In this document: piece by piece, positions 21,063 through 32,353 of the stretch
Position numbering within the stretch: the first letter of the stretch is position 1
Layout of the letters: each line of letters opens with the position of its first letter
Assembly (NCBI GenBank): GCA_963682175.1
Contig: OY821774.1
Location: 43,352,201-43,416,200 of the forward strand
DNA length: 64,000 nt
Direction of reading: 5' to 3'
Source: Triglochin maritima
Lineage: Eukaryota; Streptophyta; Magnoliopsida; Alismatales; Juncaginaceae
Translations under genes and position numbers: made by a program
The notes under the pieces: generated by a model
The model's database searches: none
Told to the model about the DNA's origin: nothing
What the model saw: the letters and a program-made list of their open reading frames with translations, nothing else

Positions 21063-23827
21063 ATGGGGAATTCGGAGGTGATAGAGTGGGAGAAGAGGCC
21101 CGGAGGGATGCTGGTTCAGAAGAGGGTCGATGATCCCGCCGCCGCGCCGGCCGTGGCACCGCCGCCGGTCAAGGTCAGGGTGTCCTACGGCGCTACCCGA
21201 TTGGAGGTCACCGTCGCCTCCCAGGCCAGCTTCGGTGAGGTTTCCGTAATGCTGTATAATTACGAGGCTAAAGGAATCACATTTTAATAATCAGGTCTTT
21301 TTTGGGGGGAAAAATTAAGAATTAATGTGATGTTTAATTGACATCTGAAAATATAGTAACTTCGTAGGTGTGATTGATTCGAAGGAAGCGGAGGAAGTAA
21401 GATCTAGATGTTCAGCTCTTAGAACTTGAGTTAGTTCTTAGAACTCTGGTTCTCGGAACTTAAATTTTGGTAAGTAAGGAAAAATAATTCATTCTTTTGA
21501 TGTTATTAGAAAAGAACATTTTTAGGTAAATTACATGAAACTGGACTTCCTCAAGTTTTTCAGTGAAAGTAGGAGAACGCATCTCTAATTTTAATTCTGG
21601 AAGTCCTGGAACTTGTGCAATTGTAGTTTCAGGCTTTTTAAGCTTTTCTGCAAAGCAATCGCCCGGAACTCATATGGGAAATTTAATTCCCCTCACTTCC
21701 TTAGGTTTTCCTGTAAACCAATTATAGGCTAATGTACGTTTGGGAACGGATTATGAGATTTGGTTGGATTTTAGAAAATTTGACTGTCAAAATGTGATTA
21801 CGAATAGACCACGGGACAATATATAAGAGAGCAAGATCTACTACCCTCCACTAGTCCACTTGGGTGCTTGGGTTTGATGGTGGTAGTGGACCAACAAAGT
21901 TTTTCCATCTACAATATTGTAAGAGTGTATTTATTTGATTGTCTGTGGTAGTTAGTACAAGATTCTGGAATTGTTTTCTTTTGTGGCATTTTTGAGTTTT
22001 TGTTGTGTGAAAATGTGGTTCTTGGTGTGATTTTTTATGCCATAGGCTCCATATAGGTGTATGTGTTAGTTCCTTTGGCCTATTTGGTTTCTGCAGTGCT
22101 GGTCTTATGTTTGTGTTTTGAATCATATATTTTTGTGTTGAATCAGATGGTTTGCTAAAATCAATTGATTGTGTGCCAAGATGTTTCAATTTCTAATGTG
22201 TATTCACAAATTCTTCTGCAAAATTGTCTGTTAATTATCTGTGAAATGTTGTTTGAGATGCTTGGTGGTCGGGCTTTGCTTCGCATAGGATTCTACTATG
22301 ATCTTGATCTGTTTAAGATTCATTTTTTTCCATTTTCAGTGCAGTCATACTCTATTTTTTCTTGGACATTTTGTTTGGACTGATGTTGTATGATAGAAAT
22401 TGTCAAGACCGGGTCTTAGTTGCATAGGAGTCTACTAGGATTTTGGTCTGCTAGAGGATTCGTTGATATTTTTCTTCCTAGACTTGTGGTTTGGCGTGCC
22501 TACTGTGTATGAACTACTAAAAATTTTGTGTTGGCCTGTACAGGATTCAACTAGGATATTGTGTGTTTCACATATAGAGATCGAATTGTTTTTGGCCAAC
22601 ATATTGAGATTGTTAGGATTTCTGATGTACGTTTTCGAGGTTTTGGGTGTGATTCTTTGTTGTGTGGAATTATATATTGGAACTACCAATGCAGTGTGAA
22701 ATAGTTTGATAGACCTGTCTGTTGTTGTGTATCCTTTGGTGTCTTAATGCATTTGTTGAAATTTGACAGCATTTAATCTGACTTTGTCCTTTAAAATGTG
22801 CAGGAGAATTGAAGAAGCTTTTATATTCAGAGACGGGTTTGAAGGTAGGGGACCAGAAACTAATTTACAAAGGGAAAGAGCGACAAAATGGGCACTTTCT
22901 TGATTTATGTGGTGTCAAAAATAGATCTAAGATGATACTGGAAGAAGACCCATCATGCCTAGAGAGAAGATATATTGAGAGGCAAAAGAATGTCAAGATG
23001 CAATGCATGCAAAAGGCCATTTCTGATCTTTCATTGTATGTCGACAAGTTAGCTGACCAGGTATTTATATTTATCTTGCTAAATAATCCCGGTGCACTAA
23101 TTGATGATTAACTGCTGTTTATTAACACTTATTTTAACTTGGAGCCAGAACTCATATACTAAGCACACGCATTTCAAATGCCAGACCAGAAATGCATCAT
23201 CCTTCATGAGAACATTCATAGGTTTTTGTTATACTGTATTCTTGGATTTACTTGACTTTGTGTTTTTTCAGGTTACCAACATTGAGGAGTCGGTATCAAA
23301 TAGGATTAAGGTTCCTGATGTACAGATCACTTCGTTGATCGAAATGTTCATGAAGCAAGCTGTCATATTAGATGCAATTGCAGCACAAGGAGAAGCTTCA
23401 TCCCAAAAGATTATACAGGTGCGCACAATAGAAAAGAAAGATATTAAGGACTTGATACTCGGTATATTTAGCATGATGTTGTTTCGCGACCTGAAGGAAA
23501 TACCTCTAATTACTATCAAAATCACTTCTCATTAAAATGAGTTTAAGTCAAATTATTCTGAAACTTTAGCATCTACAGAGTATATTTGCATACCTTGGTA
23601 TAATATGTTTATCTCATTATAGGATTTGTGTTATTTCTTTGTTATATGCGTCGTGAACTCTGAACTTGAGTGTCTTCTTCACCCAACAGACCAAAAGAGT
23701 CCAGAAGTTTGTCGAGACGCTGGACGCACTTAAAGTTTCAAATGCAAGAGCAAGCGATGTTGTTGTTACAACTAATTGGGAGACATTTGAGACGCCATCT
23801 ACGGCACAATGGGAATTCTTTGATTGA
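21063..23827 (+). CDS. BAG-family co-chaperone (BAG1-4 class)
   Basis: Four exons join in frame: 21063-21234, 22804-23060, 23272-23418 and 23690-23827 (237 aa). A short Pro/Ala-rich leader (1-35) is followed by a ubiquitin-like domain (about 36-108, VKVRVSYG to KMILEEDP) and a helical BAG domain (about 112-205, from CLERRYIERQKNVKM to VQKFVETLDALK). BAG domains bind the Hsp70 ATPase domain and act as nucleotide exchange factors. The plant BAG1-4 proteins share this Ubl-BAG order and act in stress responses and protein turnover. The C-terminus ends soon after an acidic WETF...WEFFD motif. The length is on the short side for the class. The member number cannot be assigned by eye. Splice sites are GT-AG, and the start is the first Met of a GC-rich exon. 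Confidence 0.9.
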
Positions 23828-24465
23828 TTTTTCTCCTTTCTATTCTACTTACGTCTATTTATATTTTCCCCCGACCAATATGTATTTTTTTAGCATGTAG
23901 ATTTGAGTGTTGATTAATTAAACATTACATAGAATAATGGTACATCGATACTTTTCTCTTTGCAGTTGTAGAGCTATCTACAACCGTGGCTTGATCACCT
24001 TAAACAATCGTTTGGATCAGGGAAGTGAAGTTTTAAGAAGCACGTGGAAACTGAAAAGCACCTCTTGCAATAATTCTTCACCGATAGTGTTTAAATCTAG
24101 CAGACCTACAAAAAGCTACAACACTTGCTCGTTGAGGAACAATACAACATAACATACTCTATCACTTACCCCTAATCTTTTAAGATCTCAAACTTGCAAC
24201 AAAAACGAGTTTTCTTGCTAGTCTTGTACCTATATGATCACATAGAATGCCACTTCGAAGTTAGAACCTTTGAATCATCTGTTTACCACAAAAGGTAATT
24301 GTACGACTTCCAAACCTACGTGGAGATGGTTTGGTCTGTCGCCTGTGAGTTCATTGTCTCACCACGAGCCTATGGTTCCATCCAAGGATTTCGCTTTCGA
24401 TAAAAGTGCGTAGATGAAGACGTATCACTTGTTGGAACTGTGACTTTTGTTCAGTTTTCCTTCCT
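23828..24465. other. 3' flank of the BAG gene
   Basis: No gene recognised. Probably includes the BAG 3' UTR. Confidence 0.5.
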
Positions 24466-24496
24466 TTTTACCTCAACTAGTTTGAGATTAAAGTTA
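24466..24496 (+). repeat. SINE-like 3' tail, left part (split by MULE-B)
   Basis: ACCTCAACTAGTTTGAGATT runs up to the MULE-B target, and the sequence resumes at 27374 as TTAAAGTTATTGTTGTTG. Joined, it matches the CCCCAACTAGTTTGGGATT...TTGTTGTTG units at 28985-29108. This tail is typical of plant Au-type SINEs. No SINE body is visible upstream. Confidence 0.5.
24488..24496. repeat. 9-bp target-site duplication of MULE-B, left
   Basis: TTAAAGTTA, repeated exactly at 27374-27382. Confidence 0.9.
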
Positions 24497-24633
24497 GGAA
24501 AAAATTTCAAAATGGAATTTTTTTGAAAAAAAATTCTCAAAATAAACCTCAAACAAAAGTATTTCTCAAACTAGACCCGCTGCCACCACGTGGTGACACG
24601 TGGCGGCGGCGGGTTTTGTTTTTTTGTGCATAG
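24497..24633 (+). repeat. MULE-B left TIR
   Basis: Inverted partner of 27237-27373, about 90% identical by eye. G-box and ABRE-like ACGTG cores lie at about 24589-24602. Confidence 0.85.
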
Positions 24634-25022
24634 AGAACTCGGCATCACCAGTGCCGAGTTCTCCCAGAGAGAACTCGGCACTGGTGATGCCGAGTTCTCC
24701 CAGAGAGAACTCGTCACTGGTGATGCCGAGTTCTCTTTGGAAGAACTCGTCACTGGTGATGCCGAGTTCTACTTGATTTTTTATTGCCCAACACTTGACG
24801 TTTTCTGAGGTGATTCAAATAGAACTCGGCAGTTAGAGTGCCGAGTTCTATTTGAAAACTGTTCTCCTGGCGCTCAGATCGTGCATGAGACGATTGACGC
24901 CCAGGAGAACAGTTACTGAAATAAAACTCGGCATCTAGGATGCCGAGTTCTAAAGGTAGAACTCGGCGTTTGTAACGCCGAGTTCACTTAAAAAAAAGTG
25001 AACTCGGCGTTACAAACGCCGA
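24634..25022. repeat. MULE-B left hairpin array
   Basis: A series of inverted repeats with arms GAACTCGGCA / TGCCGAGTTC and 6-8 bp loops: four at 24635-24771 spaced about 36-38 bp, and others near 24821, 24924, 24959 and 24998. A different hairpin with arms CTGTTCTCCTGG / CCAGGAGAACAG lies at about 24858-24912. Loops vary between units while arms are conserved, and arm changes are often compensated. Confidence 0.85.
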
Positions 25023-25034
25023 TTTCCGTCGGGC

Positions 25035-25041
25035 TATATAA
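25035..25041 (+). promoter_or_regulatory. TATA box of the MULE-B transposase, in a hairpin loop
   Basis: TATATAA, flanked by perfect 9-bp arms CGTCGGGCT and AGCCCGACG. It sits immediately inside the hairpin array and upstream of the transposase remnant on the same strand. Confidence 0.5.
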
Positions 25042-25647
25042 GCAGCCCGACGCCCCCATCTCCCCCATCCGCCGAGTTTCCGAGTTTTTCAGGTTAGGGT
25101 TTCGATTTTTTTTCGATTTCCACCGTTTTATTGCCTTTTTATTTATTAGGATGATATACATTGTTGTTTTATGTATGATTGTAGTGTTTTTGTTGGTTTA
25201 GGAACCCGTTTTGGTGAAAACTCGAATTCGATTTTGGGTTTTTAGGCAAAACGTTTTATTTCTTGTTTGATAGTTGATTATTGAAGTTAGTATTGTTGAT
25301 TATAGGTCTACGGTAGTCATCTTAAAAATATTTGAATTGAAGTATGATTATTGTGATTAAAATTAGATTTTTTGTTGTTATTTAGGTTTGAATGTATGTT
25401 AATTTGAATGAATGTTAACTTAAAAGTGATTTATTTGAGTTTAAATGTATGTGAGTTTGAATGTATGTTAGAATTGAAGTTTGTAGTATTGTTAGTTTAT
25501 TCTATCGTGCAGGTTTAAATTTACCAATTTGAAAAATATAGGAGAGGTTCTGTCAAAATTTTTAAAAACATTCTGACATGATTCTTAACGTTGTTTATTG
25601 TAGTTGATTTTATTGGAGAGATTGTTCGACGTTTACAGCCGGTACAG

Positions 25648-26697
25648 ATGGAGTTTGGTGGTTCTAGTACTGGTTCAGTTAGAGGTAGCTACGCTTCACA
25701 GGGTCCGGTAGACAGATCAGTGTTGGTTTTGCAGGCCAACCACAAGTCTGACTTGTTCAAAGATTTTCGGGAATAAATGCTTGTGTGCGAGCCGCATTTC
25801 CACCTTCGGAGGGCCATGTACATCGATTCTGTCTTCGACACATGAAAGCAAATCTTGCTAAACATCGAAATTGCAAGGAAAGATTGGGACAAATCAAGTT
25901 TTATGAAGCGGGTAAAACTCATTCATTTATGAAATTTGAAGAGTTAATGAAGGCTATTGCAGAGGAACATAAGCCGATATACGAGTGGATTCAACATCAA
26001 GGTCCTTTGGAAAGATGGACTTGTTGTCACGACGGGGGGTCGACGTTTCGGATGTATGACAACTAACATGTCAGAAAGCTTCAACAATGTCTTACGAGGG
26101 GCACGCGGTATGCCAATTACAACCATGATTTTGATGACCTTTCTCCGCTTGAACAAATTCTTTGTTAAAAGAAGGGACGTCGCCGAGTCGTGGAATGAAA
26201 CATATGTACCGACAGTCCACACCGTGGTGATGGCAAACAGCAATCTGGCCAGAACACATACAGTAACTCGGTACCACCAGCTGATGTACCAGGTTGAAGC
26301 CAATGACCAGAAAAAATACCTCATGAAATTTGAAGAAGGAGTTATTACTTGCACTTGTGGATACATAATTGCAATGCACGTCCCATGTTCACATGTACTA
26401 GCAGTTTGCAGTGGCAGACATGCAAATGTCAACACTTCACATTTGGTGTCCCCGTATTATGAGGTTCAAATGTACAAGGAGGCGTACAAACCGATATTTA
26501 TCCCAATTCTTGATATGAGGTATTGGCCAGATTGAGGCACCATCACAATGAAGCCTCCCCAAACCAAAAGACCTCCCGGTCGGCCTAAATCAACGCGAAT
26601 CCGAAACGAGATGGACGAACACTCTGGAAGAAAGGTAAGGTGTGGGAGATGCGGCGGTATAGGGCATAACCGAAAGCGATGCAAGGAACCTATATAG
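25648..26697 (+). pseudogene. MULE transposase, internally deleted (MULE-B)
   Basis: An N-terminal fragment (25648-25773, MEFGGSSTGSVRGSY, then GPVDRSVLVLQANHKSDL) leads directly into the C-terminal half of a MULE domain (GINACVRAAF...HRFCLRHMKANL). The zinc-finger N-terminus and the first catalytic Asp region are missing. After a frameshift near 26030 the frame continues (NMSESFNNVLRGARGMPITT) to a SWIM finger (CTCGYIIAMHVPCSH). An in-frame TGA at 26533-26535 follows, then an AT-hook-like RPPGRPKSTR and a CCHC knuckle (CGRCGGIGHNRKRC) ending at 26697. Non-functional. Confidence 0.8.
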
Positions 26698-26929
26698 CAA
26701 AATATTTTGTATGTAACTATTTAGTGAGACGAATGAATGTAAGAGTTGATTAATTGTAAGACTTGTAATGTATTTGTAATGTATTTTGTTATGACTTGAA
26801 TGAATGTACGACTTAAATCCTTTTTAAGAGTTGATTAATTGTAAGACGATAATTGTAAGACGAATGAATGTAATGTATTTTTTAGGACCGCAAATTTGCC
26901 TACTTAAGCCTATTGAATTGGACTTCTGC

Positions 26930-27236
26930 CTATGAAACTCGGCATCTAGAATGCCGAGTTCTATTGTAGACCTGGGCCACCTGGCCGTCACCCATTTTCA
27001 CACAAGATTTGAGTGCCAGGAGAACAGGACCAAATAGAACTCGGCATCCCCAATGCCGAGTTCTATCTGAATCACTATTCTCCTGGCAACTCAATTCGAC
27101 TGGAATTTGAAGTGTTGGGCAATAAAAAATCAAATCGAACTCGGCATCACCAGTGCCGAGTTCTTCCAAAGAGAACTCGGTATCACCCGTGCCGAGTTCT
27201 CTCTGGGAGAACTCGGCACTGGTGATGCTGATTTAT
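26930..27236. repeat. MULE-B right hairpin array
   Basis: Five units of the same GAACTCGGCA / TGCCGAGTTC hairpin, near 26936, 27034, 27137, 27173 and 27209, mirror the left array. The short open frames through it, rich in AEF and ELG, are repeat translation. Confidence 0.85.
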
Positions 27237-27373
27237 CTATGCACAAAAAAACAAAACCCGCCGCCGTCACGTGTCGCCACGTGGTGGCAGCGGGTCTAGT
27301 TTGAGAAATACTTTTGTTTGAGGTTTATTTTGAGAATTTTTTTAAAAAAAAATATTATTTTGAAATTTTTTCC
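27237..27373 (-). repeat. MULE-B right TIR
   Basis: Inverted partner of 24497-24633. Confidence 0.85.
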
Positions 27374-27382
27374 TTAAAGTTA
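27374..27382. repeat. 9-bp target-site duplication of MULE-B, right
   Basis: TTAAAGTTA, identical to 24488-24496. It is followed by TTGTTGTTG, the continuation of the SINE-like tail. Confidence 0.9.
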
Positions 27383-27395
27383 TTGTTGTTGTAGT

Positions 27396-28050
27396 TAATA
27401 ATAGACGAGTAATTTTTAGTTGGAAGTTGCAATAGAATCATATCATAGTCTTCATAAAAGTTAAATAATGTAGGACTCTTCGGGGCATTACATTAAATAT
27501 GTAGCAATACTAAACCATCTGAAATGGATTTATTGGATCTTTTCGTGATTTTCCGTAGTCTAAAAAACTACAGAAAACCATCCTCTATGTAATCTTAGAA
27601 CCAGAAAAAAATTCGTCACCAAAAAAGATGTGCTGCTAGCCTGCTCCTTGCTAGTAAAAATCTTGCTTGTCGAGAGTTAGTTGGAGTGCACGATAGTCTC
27701 CACGACGGCTTAGCCTTTGGTCGTCACCATGTTATGCATACATCTTTAATTTCATAAGTAAAACTGCTTAACTTTCAGCTGCTAAAACTGCCCAGAAATC
27801 CAAGACCAATAATAGAGATCTGAGAGTGTTCCCCCAAACTTATTTCTTCAAAACAGATCTAATAATTAGTTGAACGCAGTTGAAAATAGACAATAGTAAT
27901 ACCAAAAATTCTAAGGATACGAAGGAAATTCAAGTCATTGTCATGTTGAAGATGATAAGGAAGTCAATGAAGTGGAAGTTGATGATGATAAAACTAAGAT
28001 TTATCTACAACATTGCAAACAATCAAACTCAACTCCACTGTCACAAGTCA
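27396..28050. other. Intergenic / 5' part of a decayed Harbinger element
   Basis: AT-rich sequence with no clear coding region. It precedes the Harbinger ORF1 remnant and may be part of the same element. No TIR could be identified. Confidence 0.4.
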
Positions 28051-28836
28051 AAAAATCATAGTCTATTATTGAAGATGATGCTCTTGTATCTTCATTCATG
28101 CACATCGGTTGTGATGCAGTTGTTGATACTAATAATAAAAAGTGTCAACTTTTGAAAAATATAGAAGTCTCATATGATATTGCACGATAAACCAACTTTA
28201 ATATCATTGTTGAAAGAAACATATATATGCTGAAAAGTTGGTGGAGAAGAATAAATTGTAATAAAGTTGGTAGGTTGTTACGACGAAATCGTTGGAAGAA
28301 TGAGCGAAATGAACGACAAAAATGTTATTAGAGAGACTCATTGTATTTAATTACGAGCGAATATATAATTCAAAATTCTCTTCTAATATGCATGAATTTT
28401 GTTGAACAAGTACCTTAAATGACAACCAAAAATGAAGATTTATATCATGAATACTCAACATGGGCGTCTGAAGTCGTCTAACCATATGGAAGATAGTCTT
28501 GAGAGTGGTAGTAGTGTCAAAAGAATTCGTTGCACTGAAATGCAGACTTCTCATCACCTTCAAACCCACAAACACCAATTGGTGATGAAGTTAGAACATA
28601 AGCCTTTACTCGTCTTGAATGTGTTAAAAAACAAAATAAAATAAAACGAGAAGTAGAAGGGTAAGTCCTCTAACTCGTCAGCGGAAGTTGTGTATAGTCT
28701 AGGTGACCAAATTAAGTGGTACAGAGAGACACGAAATGTAGATATTGTGCTTGAAAATGAGAGACTTGAATATCAAAAACGAAGACTTAAAGTCAACGAG
28801 AAAGATGTGGGCTCTACCTTGATAAAAGTGAAATGA
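28050..28836 (+). pseudogene. PIF/Harbinger ORF1 (Myb/SANT-like) remnant
   Basis: Fragments in changing frames resemble the plant Harbinger ORF1/NAM-associated protein. Around 28075-28185 there is EDDALVSSFMHIGCDAVVDT. Around 28490-28560 there is a Ser-rich ESGSSVKRIRCTEMQTS stretch. The last part, 28665-28836, reads SSNSSAEVVYSLGDQIKWYR and then a charged coiled-coil tail (LENERLEYQKRRLKVNEKD). ORF1 is the DNA-binding partner needed for Harbinger transposition. Its position 5' of a Harbinger transposase fits. Identification is tentative. Confidence 0.5.
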
Positions 28837-28984
28837 AACATTTTTAATAATTTGTTGACCAATGCGACATTAACACACAATAAATGAGAATGTACATAAG
28901 TAGATTAGTGGATGAACTATATTAATGGATTGTAGTTTTTCATGTGTAATGGATTTTAATTATTGTATTATAAAGTTTTTGTAT

Positions 28985-29108
28985 GCTCATTGTATTGTCA
29001 GCCTACCCCAACTAGTTTGGGATTAAATGCTTAATTGTTGTTGTTAAGCTCGTTGTATTGTCAGCTTATCCTCAACTAGTTTGGGAGTAAAATGCTTTGT
29101 TGTTGTTA
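28985..29108 (+). repeat. Tandem pair of SINE-like 3' tails
   Basis: Two roughly 61-63 bp copies (28985-29047 and 29048-29108), each reading GCTCRTTGTATTGTCAGC, then CCAACTAGTTTGGGATTAAA-like sequence and TTGTTGTTGTT. The motif is the common 3' end of plant Au-type SINEs. A third copy is interrupted by MULE-B. Confidence 0.6.
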
Positions 29109-29463
29109 TGCTTGTTGTTTTGTCTTTCATATATTTTTTCAACTTTCACTTTTCTAGAGAATATTTTTTCAATTCTCACATTTCCAGAGAATACATTCTC
29201 AGTTTCACTTTTGCAGAGTTTATATTTTCAACTTTCACTTCTGCAGAGATTATATTCTCGATTTTTATTTTTACAAAGATTATATTCTCAGCTTTCACTA
29301 TTTAAAATCGTCCTCGTTATCTTTACACAAAGGTTACATTTTTAAAAGAATATAAGAAGGTGCATGCTTCATATCCTTTCAGACAACCACAACTCATTCT
29401 CTCGTTGTTTCTCTTTTTTCACTTATCCTAAACTACTTCTCTCGCTCTTTCAAAATTTAGCAA

Positions 29464-30189
29464 ATGAATTTAGATGGATTTTCTAACTCAACTTCTTTGG
29501 ATTTTGACTATGAGAATAGGCGTGCAAGGCTCGTGCAAGTAGACAAATTAATCGAATTGATGCCTCCGTTGCTATCTGAGATGCTTTCTTCAAGTTCTCG
29601 GAGGAGGCGGAGACAAGTCAATCGATCTCGCAACTACGATAGAGATCACGAAGCTGGTTATAATCGTCTTTATTTTTAATGATTACTTTGATGAAAATGT
29701 TTTATACCTTGATTATATTTTCCGAATAAGATTTAGAATGAGTAAACATCCTTTTCTTCTTATAGTGGAAGCTTTTGAGAAAAATGATGTATTCTTTCAA
29801 CGAAGACCCAATGTCACTAGTAGACTTGGAATATCAACACTACAAAAATGCGCAAAAGCCATCCGAAAGTTAGCATACAACACACCATCTGATACAATCG
29901 AGGAATACTTATGACTTAGTGAATGAATAACCGGAAACACCCTACAAACATTTACCAAATGTACATGTCATCGCCCAATTAATTTGGTGATGAATATTTA
30001 AGAAAGACTACATTAAAGGACATGGCGAAGCTACTTCACATCGATGAGCGTCGTGGATTCCCTAACATGATAAACAACATTGATTGCATGCACTGGAGTG
30101 GAAAAAATGCCCAGCTATATGGAAAGCATAATATCAAGGGCGAAGTGACAAAACAACACTTGTCTTCAAGGTTGTACCTGAAGGGAATG
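29464..30189 (+). pseudogene. PIF/Harbinger transposase, 5' part
   Basis: Starts with a 71-codon frame (MNLDGFSNSTSLDFDYENRR). Further segments match a plant HARBI1-like DDE_Tnp_4 transposase: FFQRRPNVTSRLGISTLQKC (about 29795-29855), then several stops, and RRGFPNMINNIDCMHW (about 30046-30093), which holds the first catalytic Asp. The frame runs to about 30185, where the Copia LTR begins. The gene resumes at about 36230. Multiple stops and frameshifts make it dead, quite apart from the insertion. Confidence 0.8.
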
Positions 30190-32338
30190 TGTTCTAAAAG
30201 TTTTACTTTTATATGTCAATTATTATGAATTGAATGTCCAAATATTTTGTTCCTTGATTATGGTATTCGTCTTTTGGAAGTGCTAAGGAAGAGGCGCTGA
30301 ATCCTTAACCGTAGAGCTCTAAAAGATAATGATTTACATAAATCAAAAGTTATTCACAATCATGGTAATTAACATGGAACATTAATCACCGAGATAAGAT
30401 TGTCGTGTTGGTCATCGATTGTTGTAGCTCTACAAATAATTGACGACACGAGTATATAAAAGAGGAAAAAATTACTTTTATATATTGAATAGACCTAACA
30501 AGTAAAACATTATGGAATTGTGTTTCGTGTCATTAATGTTTTACTGTGTCTTGGATCCTAAGATATGAGACTTATATCTTTTCACTCAAGAAATGTTCAA
30601 TTTGATTATTGTCAAAAGCTATCAATGAGTATAGTGATAAAGGCAATAGTTGGTTAAACATGACTTGGTGCTGGAAAAGATAGCTAGTCAAATGATTATC
30701 GTTGCCCCTCTTAATTGAGTGATGATATTAGTGGGCTCATTGATAAAGCAAAATTATAATGTCCACAATGTAACTTGAGTTAAGTTACATAGTTATAATT
30801 AACTTAAAGAGATCAAGAAATGAATATAATATAAAGGTGACACATTTCTACTTTGTATATATTCTTAATATCATGAGGCAAGGGACGGACACAAGTGGTG
30901 CACTTACATCACTAAATGGATCGTGTTTTAGTTCGAGTGGAACAAAGACATCTATGCTAATTGGGTAACTATAATGTGTAGCTAGATACCGCTTGTAGTT
31001 TGAGATATTAAGTGTTTAATATCGCTGTCAATTGGCTTAGATCCTCCTATAGGTGACACCACAAAACTAGGATACAAGAAGCTTGATTTTGAGTTCATAT
31101 GATGTGTCGGGTTTCATGTGAAAAAATACTTGTGGTGAAGAATAAAATCAATATGTCATGAGAATTGACATAGTTAGAATCATAATAAATTCATATGAGG
31201 TGTGTATATTATGGGGTGTAATAATTTAATATTACATAGGATAATATATTACATAAGATATGAATTTGCTAAAAACCCCAAAAGATCAAATTTTGTTGGA
31301 AATAAATCCAAAATTTGACAAAGGCAAAATCGGGGTCAAACACGGTGAATCGTTTAGAGTTCGGTCGACCGAGGTGTCTTCGGAACGGTCAACCGAACGG
31401 GGAACGGGTAAGCACAATTAGTTGACCAAAATTGTCTGGAGTGTCTGGACAATTGGGTTCAGTCAACCGAGAGAAGATATCTTGGAATATTTTCGGTAGA
31501 CCGAAGGTGACACGGTCGTTCAATGAATGTTCGCCAGGAGAAATTTTGGTGGGTCAACGGTCGACCGAGCAAGACGCGGATCGTCCGAATTTTTCCAGAA
31601 ATGTTTTCTCATGCATATTCGGTCGACCGTCTATCTCACGGTGCACCGAACATGTGTTATAACCGAATGGTTCGGTTAACCGAGAAAATTTCTCGGTCGA
31701 CCGAACAATGCGATTTCTGCCTGAATTATTAAGAGATTAATTAGATCATGGGTTGGATTAATTCCAGATTTAATAAAATGTTTTTAGGGTGCTTATATGG
31801 CAATTAGAAATTAATTTTAGGAGAGAATAAATAAGAGATCATGACTAAAGAATAGTTCTTGATGAGGATGTTTTGGGAGCCTATAAAAGTACCCATCATC
31901 CTACTTGTTTATGTTAATGCAAAAATTCTTTCTCTCATTAATCTCTCCCTTAATCACCACAAAAATCTCTTAGTAATTTTAAGTTTTGGAGATAGAAAAT
32001 CTCAGGAGCTTAAAGAAGGGTTATTAGCTAGATTCTAAGCTTAATTAGAGATTGATTGACTAGCTCATTTCTCTTTAATCTTGTTTAGAGTTTGGTGAAC
32101 ACTTGGAGGCGAATCAGCGGACAATTCAAAGGGCAACGTGACTCCGGATCTTCGAAAGGTTTTAGAGAACATTTGAGTATGATTCTCTCTTTGTGATTTA
32201 TTTTAATATATGTAGGATTGCTTGATATTAGAATAAACATAAAGTAATGTACATAAAATTGTTGAAAGTATGAAATCGATCTTCTATGTTGTATGAATTT
32301 TTTTAAAATATATACATACATAGGGACACGAAATCCTA
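30190..32338 (+). repeat. Copia 5' LTR
   Basis: About 2.15 kb, starting TGTTCTAAAAGTTTTAC and ending CGAAATCCTA just before the primer-binding site. It is homologous along its length to the inverted solo LTR. The terminal dinucleotide is TA where CA is expected. It carries the TTCGGTCGACCG cluster at about 31345-31705. Confidence 0.85.
31882..31888 (+). promoter_or_regulatory. TATA box in Copia LTR
   Basis: TATAAAA in the context GAGCCTATAAAAGTACCC, conserved in the solo LTR at 1757-1763. Confidence 0.55.
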
Positions 32339-32341
32339 TAG

Positions 32342-32353
32342 TGGTATCAGAGC
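32342..32353 (+). other. Copia primer-binding site
   Basis: TGGTATCAGAGC directly follows the 5' LTR. This is the standard plant Copia primer site, complementary to initiator tRNA-Met. Confidence 0.9.

Larger units (their letters stand above)
24497..27373 (+). mobile_element. MULE-B: deleted element with hairpin arrays (2877 bp)
   Basis: TIRs of about 137 bp (24497-24633 and 27237-27373) begin GGAAAAAATTTCAAAA and share CTCAAACTAGACCCGCTGCC and GGCGGCGGGTTTTGTTTTTT. A perfect 9-bp target duplication flanks the element. The TIR carries CCACGTGG and ACACGTGGC motifs (ACACGTGAC in the right copy). Just inside each TIR lies an array of GAACTCGGCA...TGCCGAGTTC hairpins. The interior encodes only the C-terminal half of a MULE transposase, so this is an internal-deletion derivative. 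Confidence 0.9.

Noticed and set aside
24590..27304. Short frames rich in AEF/ELG repeats on both strands
   Set aside because: They are direct translation of the MULE-B hairpin arrays.
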